Origin: Pontibacter liquoris
GTDB lineage: Bacteria > Bacteroidota > Bacteroidia > Cytophagales > Hymenobacteraceae
DNA length: 64,000 nucleotides
Direction: 5' to 3'
Assembly: GCF_022758235.1 (NCBI RefSeq)
Contig: NZ_JALEBG010000001.1
Location: 1,426,001 to 1,490,000, forward strand
Shown: in pieces, positions 1 through 10,233 of the stretch
How positions within the stretch are numbered: position 1 is the first letter of the stretch
How the letters are laid out: every line of letters starts with the position of its first letter
Position numbers and translations under genes: made by a program
Notes under the pieces: generated by a model
Seen by the model: only the letters and a program-made list of their open reading frames with translations
Database searches by the model: none
What the model was told of the DNA's origin: nothing

Positions 1-345
1 CACCTCGCAGGCAACATTGTTAAGCACGCCAAAGATACGCGCCTGGCTGATGACTTCCTCGTTCCAGGCCGAGGCAATCACCATGATGGAAGAACCGTTA
101 TAGGGCGTCAGGTCCATCAGGTCGGCTGTGCTTCCGGGCGATGGCCATTTGCCGGAGGCTAGCCTGTAGCTGCCCTGTTCCCAGCGGGGCGGCGTTTGCT
201 TTTTATCAGGCGCAGGTATAAAATAGTTGTTTACCACAGGGCCTATAAACAACACATTCACTTCTTTTAGGGCACTTGGCACAAGGGCCATCGGGTCGGG
301 CAGGAGTGTGCCGGCTTTTTCCAGGGCTTCTTCCGGGTTTTCCAT
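1..345 (-). CDS. hypothetical protein, N-terminal part (runs off the left edge)
   Basis: An open frame begins at the ATG whose complement lies at 343-345 and stays open for 115 codons to the window edge, so the C-terminus is missing. The protein starts MENPEEALEKAGTLLPDP and later has LFIGPVVNNYFIPAPDK and a segment resembling a secretion-neutral soluble domain (SIMVIASAWNEEVISQA). There is no signal peptide or membrane segment in the visible part. I do not recognise the family. Codon use is typical of the window. An overlapping frame at 206-430 on the same strand is its shadow. A TATACTT motif lies 13 bases upstream of the start. Confidence 0.6.
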   Translation of the reverse strand, partial: MENPEEALEKAGTLLPDPMALVPSALKEVNVLFIGPVVNNYFIPAPDKKQTPPRWEQGSYRLASGKWPSPGSTADLMDLTPYNGSSIMVIASAWNEEVISQARIFGVLNNVACEV

Positions 346-799
346 GGTCGGGGTAGATATACTTACTTGTTTGTACTGCTGTGTCGCAAGATAAGTTTAC
401 TGCCTGCGCCTGCTGACTATTACAAACCAACTTGTTATCACCTAAATATTACGACCATTTTAGGCTCCGGAAAGTATCTGAGAATCATGTGAGGATTTTA
501 TGGATTTATACATTCACACCGGTATACCTCTGGAATAGACAAGCAAGTATGGCTATGCACGCCAGGCTTTTGAACGCCAGTCAGGCAATCTGAAGTTTTG
601 TTGTGGATAGGATTAAACGAAGTATGGATTTGTATATATAGATAAAGCAGGATTTTTTTTGCGATTGTGAAAGCAATCCGATATACTTGTTTCAAGGGAC
701 CTGGATATACTTCTTACTGAAAGCAGCAAACGCTTCTGAATACCAGTCCAAAACTAAAACAGCATCTATTTACGAGCAATTAAATTTCTGTAACCAGGT
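346..799. other. intergenic region, no convincing gene
   Basis: This stretch is AT-richer than its surroundings and holds three copies of the dispersed TATACTT heptamer (near 358, 682 and 705). The only frame of note (498-695 minus) has an implausible residue mix and no supporting start context. It presumably holds the divergent promoters of the flanking genes, but I cannot place them. Confidence 0.4.
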
Positions 800-994
800 A
801 TGGAAAAGCTACAGGCAATCCTCAGGCTGATGGAGTCTGACGAATACTTACTTGTGACAACATCGAAAGAAAAAGAGGAGATCTTTTTTAACCGGGATAT
901 GTCTAATACCAACGTGAAGCGGTATTTCAAGCAGGTGTATGACTATGTCAGAAACAGCGAGAAGACCCTGAAAGCCTTTAAAAAGCTTTTATAA
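800..994 (+). CDS. small hypothetical protein, 64 aa
   Basis: The 64-residue product is charged and helical (MEKLQAILRLMESDEYL... KAFKKLL), with a basic C-terminus and no signal peptide or membrane segment. Protein-like composition, with many Lys/Glu and a balanced hydrophobic content, supports translation. The nearest genes lie several hundred bases away, so it is probably a single-gene unit. I do not recognise the family, and the fold could be a short helix-strand-helix domain. Confidence 0.55.
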   Translation: MEKLQAILRLMESDEYLLVTTSKEKEEIFFNRDMSNTNVKRYFKQVYDYVRNSEKTLKAFKKLL

Positions 995-1545
995 ACCTTT
1001 TGCCGGTGGCCATGCGGAGCATCCTGCCTGTTGAATTCAACAACCGGAAAACCAGGGTTGCTGCAGCCAGTTAGGATAGGCACCCAGTGTCTGTTGCGCG
1101 GGCATAACACAAGGTATAAGTTTAAACAACTAGCCATTGCGGCTAGGCAACAGCGCCGGTTAGGCATATAATCCCAAGAGAGAAGGAGTGTGAACGGAAG
1201 GAGGGAAGTAGGACTATAGCGGTGCCTGGTAATAAGTTAAATTATCCTATTAAAAAACCTCAGGGCTGTTAAGTTCTAAAAAGATAAGCACAAAAAAGTA
1301 GAACTTAACGGCTCTACCTTTAAACCGGGCTTTTCCCTGTTTTCCTGCTCATTGGTGGACTTACGTCCATGCAGGTATATTTTCCTCTTTTCGCGCCCTT
1401 GTGTGCTCCCTGCTGCACACTTATCCGTCTTTTGGTTATTGCTGCGCTGATTTCCTGAATTTTGTCCTTACTTTCACGGAAGCTTCCGCCAGCAGCACGT
1501 CAAGTGTAGCCGTTTGCAGGAGCGACTAGAGTCAAAACAGGTTTT
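995..1545. other. intergenic region with a long inverted repeat
   Basis: No frame here looks protein-coding. The stretch contains a 17-bp hairpin at 1262-1315 (listed separately) and a C/T-rich segment around 1316-1400. It ends upstream of the HipA-like gene, whose promoter must lie in the last 100-150 bases, but I see no exact TAnnTTTG box. Confidence 0.4.
1262..1315. repeat. 17-bp inverted repeat, hairpin with 20-nt loop
   Basis: Bases 1262-1278 pair with 1299-1315 over 17 positions, with two G-T wobbles and no bulge. The core arm reads GTTAAGTTCTA against TAGAACTTAAC. The loop is A-rich (1279-1298). There is no U-run immediately after either arm, so it is not a standard intrinsic terminator. 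It could be an RNA structure, a degenerate mobile-element end or a protein-binding site. Confidence 0.6.
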
Positions 1546-2343
1546 ATGAATGAGAGACAACCGCAGCTTCGGACCGTTGAGGTGATCCGCTATGTTACTC
1601 CTTTGCGGGAGGGCGGCTCTTTGCCGGCCATTGTGGAGGCTGATGATGAGTTTATGTATGTGCTCAAGTTCCGGGGAGCCGGACAGGGCATCAAAGCACT
1701 GATTGCGGAACTATTGGGCGGGGAGATTGCCCGCCTGCTGGGCTTGCGGGTGCCCGAGATCGTGTTCATTGAGCTGGATGAGGCCTTCGGGCGCACCGAA
1801 CCGGACGAGGAAATACAGGACCTGCTGCGCGCCAGCGAAGGCCTGAACCTGGGATTGCATTACCTGTCGGGCGCCATCACTTTCGATGCGCTGGTCACAA
1901 CCGTAGCGCCGCAGCTTGCTTCGCAGATCGTGTGGCTGGATTGCGTGCTGATCAACGTAGACCGCACACCCCGCAATACCAACATGCTGATGTGGCACAA
2001 GGAACTATGGCTCATCGACCATGGGGCTGCTTTATACTTTCATCACTCCTGGCAAAACTGGGAGGAGCAGGCCAAGCGGCCGTTTGTGCAGGTAAAAGAC
2101 CATGTGCTGCTGCCCCAGGCTTCGGAGCTAGAGGCGGTGGATGCTGCGTTCCGCGCCATACTTACCCCCGAACGAATTCAAGCGATTGTCGGACTTATTC
2201 CAGAGGAATGGTTATCGGTAGAGTCGCCGTTTGCTACCGCCGAAGAACACCGCCAGGCCTATGCTCGGTTTTTAGAGATCCGCTTAGCCCATTCAGAAAT
2301 TTTTGTCAAAGAAGCGCAGGATGCAAGAAAAGCACTTATTTGA
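1546..2343 (+). CDS. HipA-like kinase family protein
   Basis: The 265-aa product resembles the stand-alone HipA-type kinase family (HipA_2, usually about 250-270 aa). N-terminal strands carry a Lys (YVLKFRGAGQG, about residues 45-55) fitting the ATP-binding lysine. The central WLDCVLINVDRTPRNTNMLMW segment matches the catalytic loop, and WLIDHGAALYFHH the metal-binding Asp of HipA kinases. It lacks the HipB partner of the classical toxin-antitoxin module and is instead followed, with a 23-bp overlap, by a DUF3037 gene, a recurrent pairing. The substrate is unknown. Kinase activity is inferred from family motifs only. Confidence 0.8.
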   Translation: MNERQPQLRTVEVIRYVTPLREGGSLPAIVEADDEFMYVLKFRGAGQGIKALIAELLGGEIARLLGLRVPEIVFIELDEAFGRTEPDEEIQDLLRASEGLNLGLHYLSGAITFDALVTTVAPQLASQIVWLDCVLINVDRTPRNTNMLMWHKELWLIDHGAALYFHHSWQNWEEQAKRPFVQVKDHVLLPQASELEAVDAAFRAILTPERIQAIVGLIPEEWLSVESPFATAEEHRQAYARFLEIRLAHSEIFVKEAQDARKALI

Positions 2344-2704
2344 GTATGCCGTTATCCGGGTGGTACCCCGGGTAGAGCGCGAGGAATTTCTGAACGTGGG
2401 CGTGATCATGTACTGTGCCGCCAAAGGCTTTCTGCAAACCCGTTTTGCGCTGAACGAAGCCCGCCTGCGCGCTTTTTCTGCGGATCTGGACCTGGAGGAA
2501 GTAATGGAGCGGTTGCACGCCTTCGAGCGCATATGCGGGGGCCGCGCCACAGGCGGCACAATCGGGCAGTTGCCGGTCGCCTCGCGATTCCGCTGGCTCA
2601 CGGCTACGCGCAGCACGATCGTACAAACATCGCCTGTACACCCGGGCCTCTGCACAGATGCCCCGGAAACGCTCGAGCGGCTATATGCCCAGCTAGTGTT
2701 GTAG
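2321..2704 (+). CDS. DUF3037 family protein
   Basis: The product matches the DUF3037 family: the opening FEYAVIRVVPRVEREEFLNVGVIMYC is its hallmark, and the length (127 aa) is normal. I chose the ATG at 2321, six codons inside the longest frame, because the family normally begins a few residues before this motif. This start overlaps the end of the HipA-like kinase gene by 23 bp, implying translational coupling. Its function is unknown. Persistent adjacency to HipA-like kinases suggests a partner, regulator or substrate of the kinase (inference). Confidence 0.8.
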   Translation: MQEKHLFEYAVIRVVPRVEREEFLNVGVIMYCAAKGFLQTRFALNEARLRAFSADLDLEEVMERLHAFERICGGRATGGTIGQLPVASRFRWLTATRSTIVQTSPVHPGLCTDAPETLERLYAQLVL

Positions 2705-2848
2705 CCCAACTGAGCGAAAGGCTGGCGTAAAAGCAAAAAAGCCGCTCAGATCTGGTATCGGAGCAGCATTTTAAAGCTGGGGTATAACATGGTAGCAGGG
2801 AGGGGCAGCCTGGTCATTAGGCCGCTAAGATCCCTGCATGTGGTTACA

Positions 2849-2895
2849 GAAGGTGCAGGTAAATGCTATTTAAACGAACGTTTACCTGCACCTTC
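2849..2895. repeat. 15-bp perfect inverted repeat
   Basis: GAAGGTGCAGGTAAA at 2849-2863 is exactly complementary to 2881-2895, with a 17-nt loop. It lies between the converging DUF3037 and cold-shock genes, so it may end or stabilise both transcripts, but neither side is followed by a clear U-run. Confidence 0.65.
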
Positions 2896-2969
2896 GGCAC
2901 TGATATGTAAAAGGCGCAGTAAACATGTTCAAGCCCAAAGAAGCTTACAGTTTTGGAGCGCCAATGTGC

Positions 2970-3428
2970 TTAGCTGGCCAGGTGTACGTTAATGGCATTC
3001 AGGCCTTTCTGGCCTTTCTCTACCTCAAACGTTACCTTGTCGTTTTCCTTGATCACACTTGTCAGGGCATTCTGGTGCACAAAAATGCTTTCCTGGGTTT
3101 CGTGATCTTTGATAAAGCCGTAGCCTTTCGACGTGTTAAAGAAGGTAACCGTGCCTTTCCGGATCAGGTCTGCCGGGTCCGGCTCTGCCTGCTTGGATAC
3201 GCCGATCTGGATATCCTCCTGCTTGATTTCTTTCTTCTTCTTGGTCGGGTCCGGAGGGGTAGAGGTTATGTTACCGTTCTCATCCACGTAGGCCAGCATT
3301 TCATCAATTCCTTTGCCCTTGCTGGAAGTGGCATTCCGCTCTTCCTTCTTCTGTTCTTTGTCCTGCCTTTTCTTCAGCTTTTTCTTTTCTTTTTCTTTTT
3401 TACTAAATGTTTCTTGTGATCTACCCAT
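2970..3428 (-). CDS. cold-shock domain protein with Lys-rich N-terminal extension
   Basis: The 152-aa protein has two parts. Residues about 1-75 form a very basic, disordered-looking extension (KKEKEKKKLKKRQDKEQKK, then TPPDPTKKKKEI). Residues about 90-152 form a cold-shock domain with RNP1-like KGYGFI and RNP2-like SIFVHQ, ending GLNAINV. Cold-shock domains bind single-stranded nucleic acid and melt RNA structure. The extension, also seen in other Bacteroidota members, would strengthen nucleic-acid or ribosome binding (inference). A classical 63-aa Csp gene lies about 420 bp upstream on the same strand. The start is the only ATG before the basic stretch. Confidence 0.88.
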   Translation of the reverse strand: MGRSQETFSKKEKEKKKLKKRQDKEQKKEERNATSSKGKGIDEMLAYVDENGNITSTPPDPTKKKKEIKQEDIQIGVSKQAEPDPADLIRKGTVTFFNTSKGYGFIKDHETQESIFVHQNALTSVIKENDKVTFEVEKGQKGLNAINVHLAS

Positions 3429-3492
3429 AATGTGTTCTTGTTCGTTGGTCTTTTATGCTATATAATGTGTACGATATAGAGAGCTTTTCCGG

Positions 3493-3720
3493 CTAGTAAC
3501 GGAAAAGAAAGTTTGTGCCGTTGCGAATCCACTTTTCGAAAAAGGAATTGTCGTTGTATTCGCCCTGCACCAGCTCAAAGTCTGCCTCGTCTTTGTTGGG
3601 GCAGGATTCCATAAATTCAGGAAGCGACTCCTGGTTTACCGGTGACCAGTCCTGTCCTTTTTGCAAAGCAACGCAAAGGTAATTGCGTGTGGTTGTGTCT
3701 ACTATATATTTTCTGTTCAT
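3493..3720 (-). CDS. small hypothetical protein, 75 aa
   Basis: The 75-residue acidic protein (MNRKYIVDTTTRNYLCVALQ... NGTNFLFRY) has no signal peptide or membrane segment. It sits on the same strand between two cold-shock genes, about 65 bp upstream of the longer one and separated from the shorter one by a terminator. This suggests its own promoter and possibly shared stress regulation. The sequence is protein-like, but I do not recognise the family. Confidence 0.65.
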   Translation of the reverse strand: MNRKYIVDTTTRNYLCVALQKGQDWSPVNQESLPEFMESCPNKDEADFELVQGEYNDNSFFEKWIRNGTNFLFRY

Positions 3721-3794
3721 GGGAGTAGGTTTAGGTTATCGTATGATACTCTGAGTTAGCGCAGTAAGTATAAAACAGACTCGCGCAAGCAAAT

Positions 3795-3824
3795 AAAAAA
3801 GCCTTACAGACGTAAGGCTTTTTT
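3795..3824 (-). terminator. Rho-independent terminator of the csp gene
   Basis: A 13-bp stem (GCCTTAC/GTAAGGC core flanked by A6 and T6) with a 4-nt loop at 3808-3811 sits 22 bases after the cold-shock stop codon. It is symmetric and could act in both directions. Confidence 0.88.
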
Positions 3825-3845
3825 ATAGTAACTTATATGTTAAAA

Positions 3846-4037
3846 CTAAGCACGCTTTACGTTCACCGCGTTTAGTCCTTTTCTGCCTTCCTGCAGATCA
3901 AAAGTTACGTCATCATTTTCTCTGATCTCATCTACCAGGCCAGAAACGTGTACGAAGTACTCCTGATCTGAATTTGTTTCTTTGATGAACCCAAACCCTT
4001 TCAGGTCATTAAAGAATTTTACTGTTCCGTTATTCAT
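3846..4037 (-). CDS. cold-shock protein, CspA family
   Basis: The 63-aa single-domain cold-shock protein has RNP1 KGFGFI (about residues 13-18) and RNP2 YFVHV (about 27-31). Its ending, GLNAVNVKRA, is typical of Bacteroidota Csp proteins. It binds single-stranded RNA/DNA as an RNA chaperone. The gene is monocistronic, with a strong terminator directly downstream and a long upstream region that may hold a structured 5' leader, as is common for csp genes. The family is certain; which paralogue it is cannot be told. Confidence 0.93.
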   Translation of the reverse strand: MNNGTVKFFNDLKGFGFIKETNSDQEYFVHVSGLVDEIRENDDVTFDLQEGRKGLNAVNVKRA

Positions 4038-6818
<2,781 letters not shown>

Positions 6819-6822
<4 letters not shown>

Positions 6823-7811
6823 ACGAACGGGTACTAATAACGGGTGCAAGCGGCTTTATAGGCTTTCACCTGGTAGCGGCAGCTGTACAGGCCGGCCTGG
6901 AAGTATACGCTGCTGTGCGCCCCACCTCCGAGGTGGCGCAGCTGGAGGCATTCCCCATCAAGTATGCGGCGCTGGATTTTACCGACAGCCAAGCGCTGCA
7001 AAAAGCGCTGGAGGAAAAGCAGTACCATTATATCATCCATGCGGCAGGGACCACCAGGGCCCGCTCAGAACAGGAATATACCCTAATAAACGCCGGCTTC
7101 ACAAAGAACCTGGCTATGGCAGCCGCTGCTGCAGCTATGCCGCTCCGCAAGTTCGTTTTTATCAGCAGCCTGGCTGCGCTCGGTCCCATCGCCTACCAGG
7201 ATACGAGCCCCATTCACGAACAAAGCGCCCCGCAGCCTGTTACAGCCTATGGCCGAAGCAAGTTGCTGGCCGAGCAGCTCCTAGCGGAAGTAGAAGGATT
7301 GCCTATGGTGGTGTTGCGGCCCACGGCGGTCTATGGCCCCCGGGAGCGGGACATTTTTATACTATTGAAAATACTAAGCAGCGGCCTGGATCCGTATATA
7401 AGCCGGCAGCCGCAACGGTTAAGCTTTGTGCACGCAACCGACCTGGCAAGGGCCGTGATGCTGGCGCTACAGGCTGAAGCCCTGCCTGCGAGCTACAATA
7501 TTTCCGACGGACAAAGCTACGACCGCTATGCGCTGGCTGATATGACCAGGCAGGTGCTGGGCAAAAAAGCTTTTCGGTTTTACCTGCCTCTGGGTCTAGT
7601 AAAAGTGGTGGCTGGCGTGCTGGAGGCAGCATATGCCGGCCAGGACAAAGCGCCGGCCCTGAACCGGGAAAAGCTTCGGGAACTGACGGCTGAGAACTGG
7701 TATTGCAGCATCGACCGGATCAGAAAAGAGTTGGGGTTTGTGCCGAAGTATGACCTGGCCACCGGGCTTGCGCAGACGTTACAGTGGTACAAGGAAAACA
7801 AGTGGTTATAG
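6819..7811 (+). CDS. NAD-dependent epimerase/dehydratase family, probable ceramide reductase
   Basis: The 330-aa extended short-chain dehydrogenase has a Rossmann GASGFIG motif at residues 9-15 and the catalytic pair Tyr144/Lys148 (YGRSK). In Caulobacter the CerR enzyme of this superfamily reduces 3-ketoceramide after acylation, and here the gene order spt-acyltransferase-reductase mirrors that route. It starts inside the stop codon of the upstream gene (ATGA overlap), so the three are translated as a unit. Its substrate is inferred from context; on sequence alone it could be a sugar epimerase or dihydroflavonol-type reductase. Confidence 0.8.
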
Positions 7812-7945
7812 GCGTGCGCTCCGGCACCGTGTCTGGTAGAAAAGCAGCACCCGCTACCCTTTGAACAGGACCTTCGCAGGCGACGTTAACAGCACAGAAA
7901 GCCGCAGCCTGCGTATTTAAGTTTGGGCGCTGAAATTGGCTTCGT

Positions 7946-8425
7946 ATGATAAACGTATATAAACTTGTTTCTACCAGCCTCGGCATTGGCTACCTGGGCA
8001 AGGGCGGCGGTACGGCAGCAGCAGCAGCGACCAGCCTGTGCCTGTATGCCCTCGCGCAGGCAGGCGGAGAGCAGGTGGTGCGCGGGCTGCCCACAGCAAC
8101 GCTGCTGCTGACAGCCCTGGGAGTATGGGCAGCAGGCAAAGTTGAGCCGCTCTGGGGCAAGGACGACAAAAAAGTGGTGATTGATGAGGTGGCCGGTATG
8201 TGCATCAGCCTGTTGTTTATACCTGTTACCGGCGCCACTCTGCTGGCGGGCCTGGTGCTGTTTCGCTTCTTTGATATTGTAAAGCCCTTATACATCAGGC
8301 GACTGGAGAAATTGCGGGGCGGCTGGGGCGTGATGCTGGACGACGTAGCCGCGGGCATTTATGCCAATATCATTTTACAACTGTTTTTAATGCTGGAGGA
8401 TACCTTAGATGTTCACCTTCCTTAA
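7946..8425 (+). CDS. pgpA: phosphatidylglycerophosphatase A-like membrane phosphatase
   Basis: The 159-aa integral membrane protein is of PgpA size. GIGYLGKGGGTAAA near the N-terminus and DDKKVVIDEVAGM in the middle match the PgpA signature, with conserved acidic residues coordinating Mg2+, and there are about four hydrophobic segments. PgpA dephosphorylates phosphatidylglycerophosphate. Here, close to a PI-phosphate synthase-like gene, it may instead remove the phosphate from phosphatidylinositol phosphate (inference). It lies 134 bp after the reductase gene and overlaps the GtrA gene by 17 bp. The symbol gives the family, not a proven substrate. Confidence 0.82.
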   Translation: MINVYKLVSTSLGIGYLGKGGGTAAAAATSLCLYALAQAGGEQVVRGLPTATLLLTALGVWAAGKVEPLWGKDDKKVVIDEVAGMCISLLFIPVTGATLLAGLVLFRFFDIVKPLYIRRLEKLRGGWGVMLDDVAAGIYANIILQLFLMLEDTLDVHLP

Positions 8426-8780
8426 AGCGCAGGCCGCTTCTTTGCTTGCCTCGTTTGTAGACTTTTTAGTCACGATCTTGGCGGTGGAATACTTCGGGTT
8501 CTGGTACCTGGCCGGCACGGTGATCGGCACGATCTCAGGAGGCGTAACGCACTTTTCGCTGGGCCGGACCTGGGTTTTCAACGCTTCAGGAAGAACCATG
8601 CCTACCCAGGCCTTTAAATACCTAATGGTGTGGAACGGCAGCCTGCTGCTGAATGCAACGGGTGTATTTGCTGTCACGCATTATAGCGGCGTGAATTATA
8701 TGTACTCCAAAGCCTTTACGTCCTTGTTTGTCGGTTTCTTTTACAACTACATCATCCACAAGCGCTATGTATTCCGGTAA
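8409..8780 (+). CDS. GtrA family membrane protein
   Basis: The 123-aa protein has four predicted transmembrane helices and the GtrA pattern: FVDFLVTILAVEYFGFWYLAGTVIG, then FSLGRTWVF, and the C-terminal FFYNYIIHKRYVF. GtrA proteins are thought to flip or position lipid-linked sugars across the inner membrane. The start overlaps the PgpA gene by 17 bp, so the two are co-translated. Inside a sphingolipid/inositol-lipid operon it could move a lipid intermediate or head-group donor (inference). Confidence 0.85.
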   Translation: MFTFLKAQAASLLASFVDFLVTILAVEYFGFWYLAGTVIGTISGGVTHFSLGRTWVFNASGRTMPTQAFKYLMVWNGSLLLNATGVFAVTHYSGVNYMYSKAFTSLFVGFFYNYIIHKRYVFR

Positions 8781-8938
8781 AGAAACCTTGCCTTGCGGTA
8801 CAAAACGCGCAAATCAGGATGTAAATCCATGCATTCCCTTCTACGGAGGAAACATGTTGCCAGGCTGAATAATCCAAATGTATCTAAAATAGGTATAAGG
8901 ACTAAAGTTGCATGTGATATTTAATCAGCCGATACGTT

Positions 8939-9658
8939 ATGGACAGAACAGTACTTCGTGACACGCTGCAGCAGGGCATCTACAAAGTGATCAACCCTGT
9001 TGTGAGGCTCCTGATCCGGATGGGATTTACGCCCAATGCGGTGACTACCACTGGCCTGTTCCTCAACATCGGGGTGGCGGCCATCTTTATCTGGGGTGGG
9101 GAGAGCAGCAACCGGGGCGAGCTGCAATATGTGGGCTGGGCCGGGGCCCTTGTGCTGTTTGCCGGCGTTTTCGACATGCTCGACGGGCAGGTGGCCCGGC
9201 TGGGTAACATGGGCTCCCGGTTCGGTGCTATGTATGATTCGGTGCTGGACCGTTACAGCGAAATGATCATGTTCATGGGCATCTGCTACTACCTGATCGC
9301 TCACCATTACCTGCTTAGCTCCCTGTTCGCTTTTATAGCTTTGATCGGGTCGATGATGGTGAGCTATACCCGCGCCCGGGCTGAGGGGCTGGGCGTGGAG
9401 TGCAGAGGCGGCCTGATGCAGCGGCCGGAACGCATTGTGCTGATCGGCTTGTCGGCCATTGCCTGCGGCATTACGGATTACTTTGTGGGACCCGACTATA
9501 AAGTATACATTCCCGGCATCCCATTCCATATATTCGAAACTATGTCAGTATTTACCTTGCCGATTACGGTCATGGCCGTGCTCACCAATATCACGGCCAT
9601 TAACAGGCTGATGGATGCGCGAAAAGCCATGGAACAGAAAGAATTTATCACCCATTAA
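8939..9658 (+). CDS. CDP-alcohol phosphatidyltransferase, probable phosphatidylinositol-phosphate synthase
   Basis: The 239-aa multi-pass protein carries a perfect CDP-alcohol phosphotransferase motif: Asp79, Asp82-Gly83, Ala86-Arg87, Gly96, Asp100 and Asp104 in the spacing D-x2-DG-x2-AR-x8-G-x3-D-x3-D. The RFGAMYDSVLDR context resembles bacterial PI-phosphate synthases. The likely reaction is CDP-diacylglycerol plus inositol phosphate giving PI-phosphate and CMP at the inner membrane. Similar genes stand in the inositol-lipid cluster of Bacteroides thetaiotaomicron. Head-group specificity is inferred; a PgsA or other role remains possible. Confidence 0.82.
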   Translation: MDRTVLRDTLQQGIYKVINPVVRLLIRMGFTPNAVTTTGLFLNIGVAAIFIWGGESSNRGELQYVGWAGALVLFAGVFDMLDGQVARLGNMGSRFGAMYDSVLDRYSEMIMFMGICYYLIAHHYLLSSLFAFIALIGSMMVSYTRARAEGLGVECRGGLMQRPERIVLIGLSAIACGITDYFVGPDYKVYIPGIPFHIFETMSVFTLPITVMAVLTNITAINRLMDARKAMEQKEFITH

Positions 9659-9674
9659 GCAGGCAGGTACTCCC

Positions 9675-10229
9675 GTGAAAAGCATTTTACTCCTGGCATT
9701 TATACTTGTGCAGTTGGTCCACGTAAGTGCCGCTTCCCCGGCAACCGGCTTTGTTGCCGCACCCGATTCGCTGCCGGTGCCAAAGAACATCCGCCACATG
9801 AAATTTTATGTGCAGCGCGATCCTAATGCCAACACGGTCATTTATCAACTCAACACTACCCCGCAGGGAAAACTAAATGAGAAGGAGCCCATCCATGTGT
9901 TCTGGATCAGGTATGCCGAAGGCGGAGAGCGGCGGGAACTCAATTATGTGCAGCGCAGATTTGCCTATGGCCTGCAAACCAGGAAGCTGGCCCAGGACCA
10001 TTATGAGCTCAAATTTGTGTGCTACAACAAGCTGCCACTCTACCTGCGCAAAGCCAATGATGGCCACCACTATGTTTACACCACCATCAACCAAAAAGAA
10101 GCTATTCTGGACAGCATTTTTGTCCGGATCAAGGGCGGCACGTTCTGGGTACCGAACGTTTTGTATGTGGAACTGAAGGGGAGGGATGCGGCAACCGGCA
10201 AGGCCCTCACCGGGCGCTTTAAACCGTAA
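9675..10229 (+). CDS. DUF4833 domain protein, exported
   Basis: The 184-aa protein matches DUF4833 (IRHMKFYVQRDPNANTVIYQLN, PIHVFWIRYAEGG). I place the start at the GTG at 9675: it gives a clean signal peptide (a Lys followed by about 18 hydrophobic residues ending VSA), whereas the longer frame from 9615 adds 20 polar residues overlapping the upstream gene. It sits 16 bp after the CDP-alcohol transferase and 4 bp before the hydroxylase gene. DUF4833 genes recur beside inositol-lipid genes in Bacteroidota, so a periplasmic role in that pathway is likely, but the function is unknown. Confidence 0.78.
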   Translation: MKSILLLAFILVQLVHVSAASPATGFVAAPDSLPVPKNIRHMKFYVQRDPNANTVIYQLNTTPQGKLNEKEPIHVFWIRYAEGGERRELNYVQRRFAYGLQTRKLAQDHYELKFVCYNKLPLYLRKANDGHHYVYTTINQKEAILDSIFVRIKGGTFWVPNVLYVELKGRDAATGKALTGRFKP

Positions 10230-10233
10230 GCAT

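Noticed and set aside
498..695. 65-aa minus-strand frame
   Set aside because: Unlikely composition with many Cys, His and Pro, no start signal, and in an AT-rich intergenic stretch.
1546..2704. Classical hipBA toxin-antitoxin module
   Set aside because: No HipB-like helix-turn-helix gene lies on either side; the partner is DUF3037.
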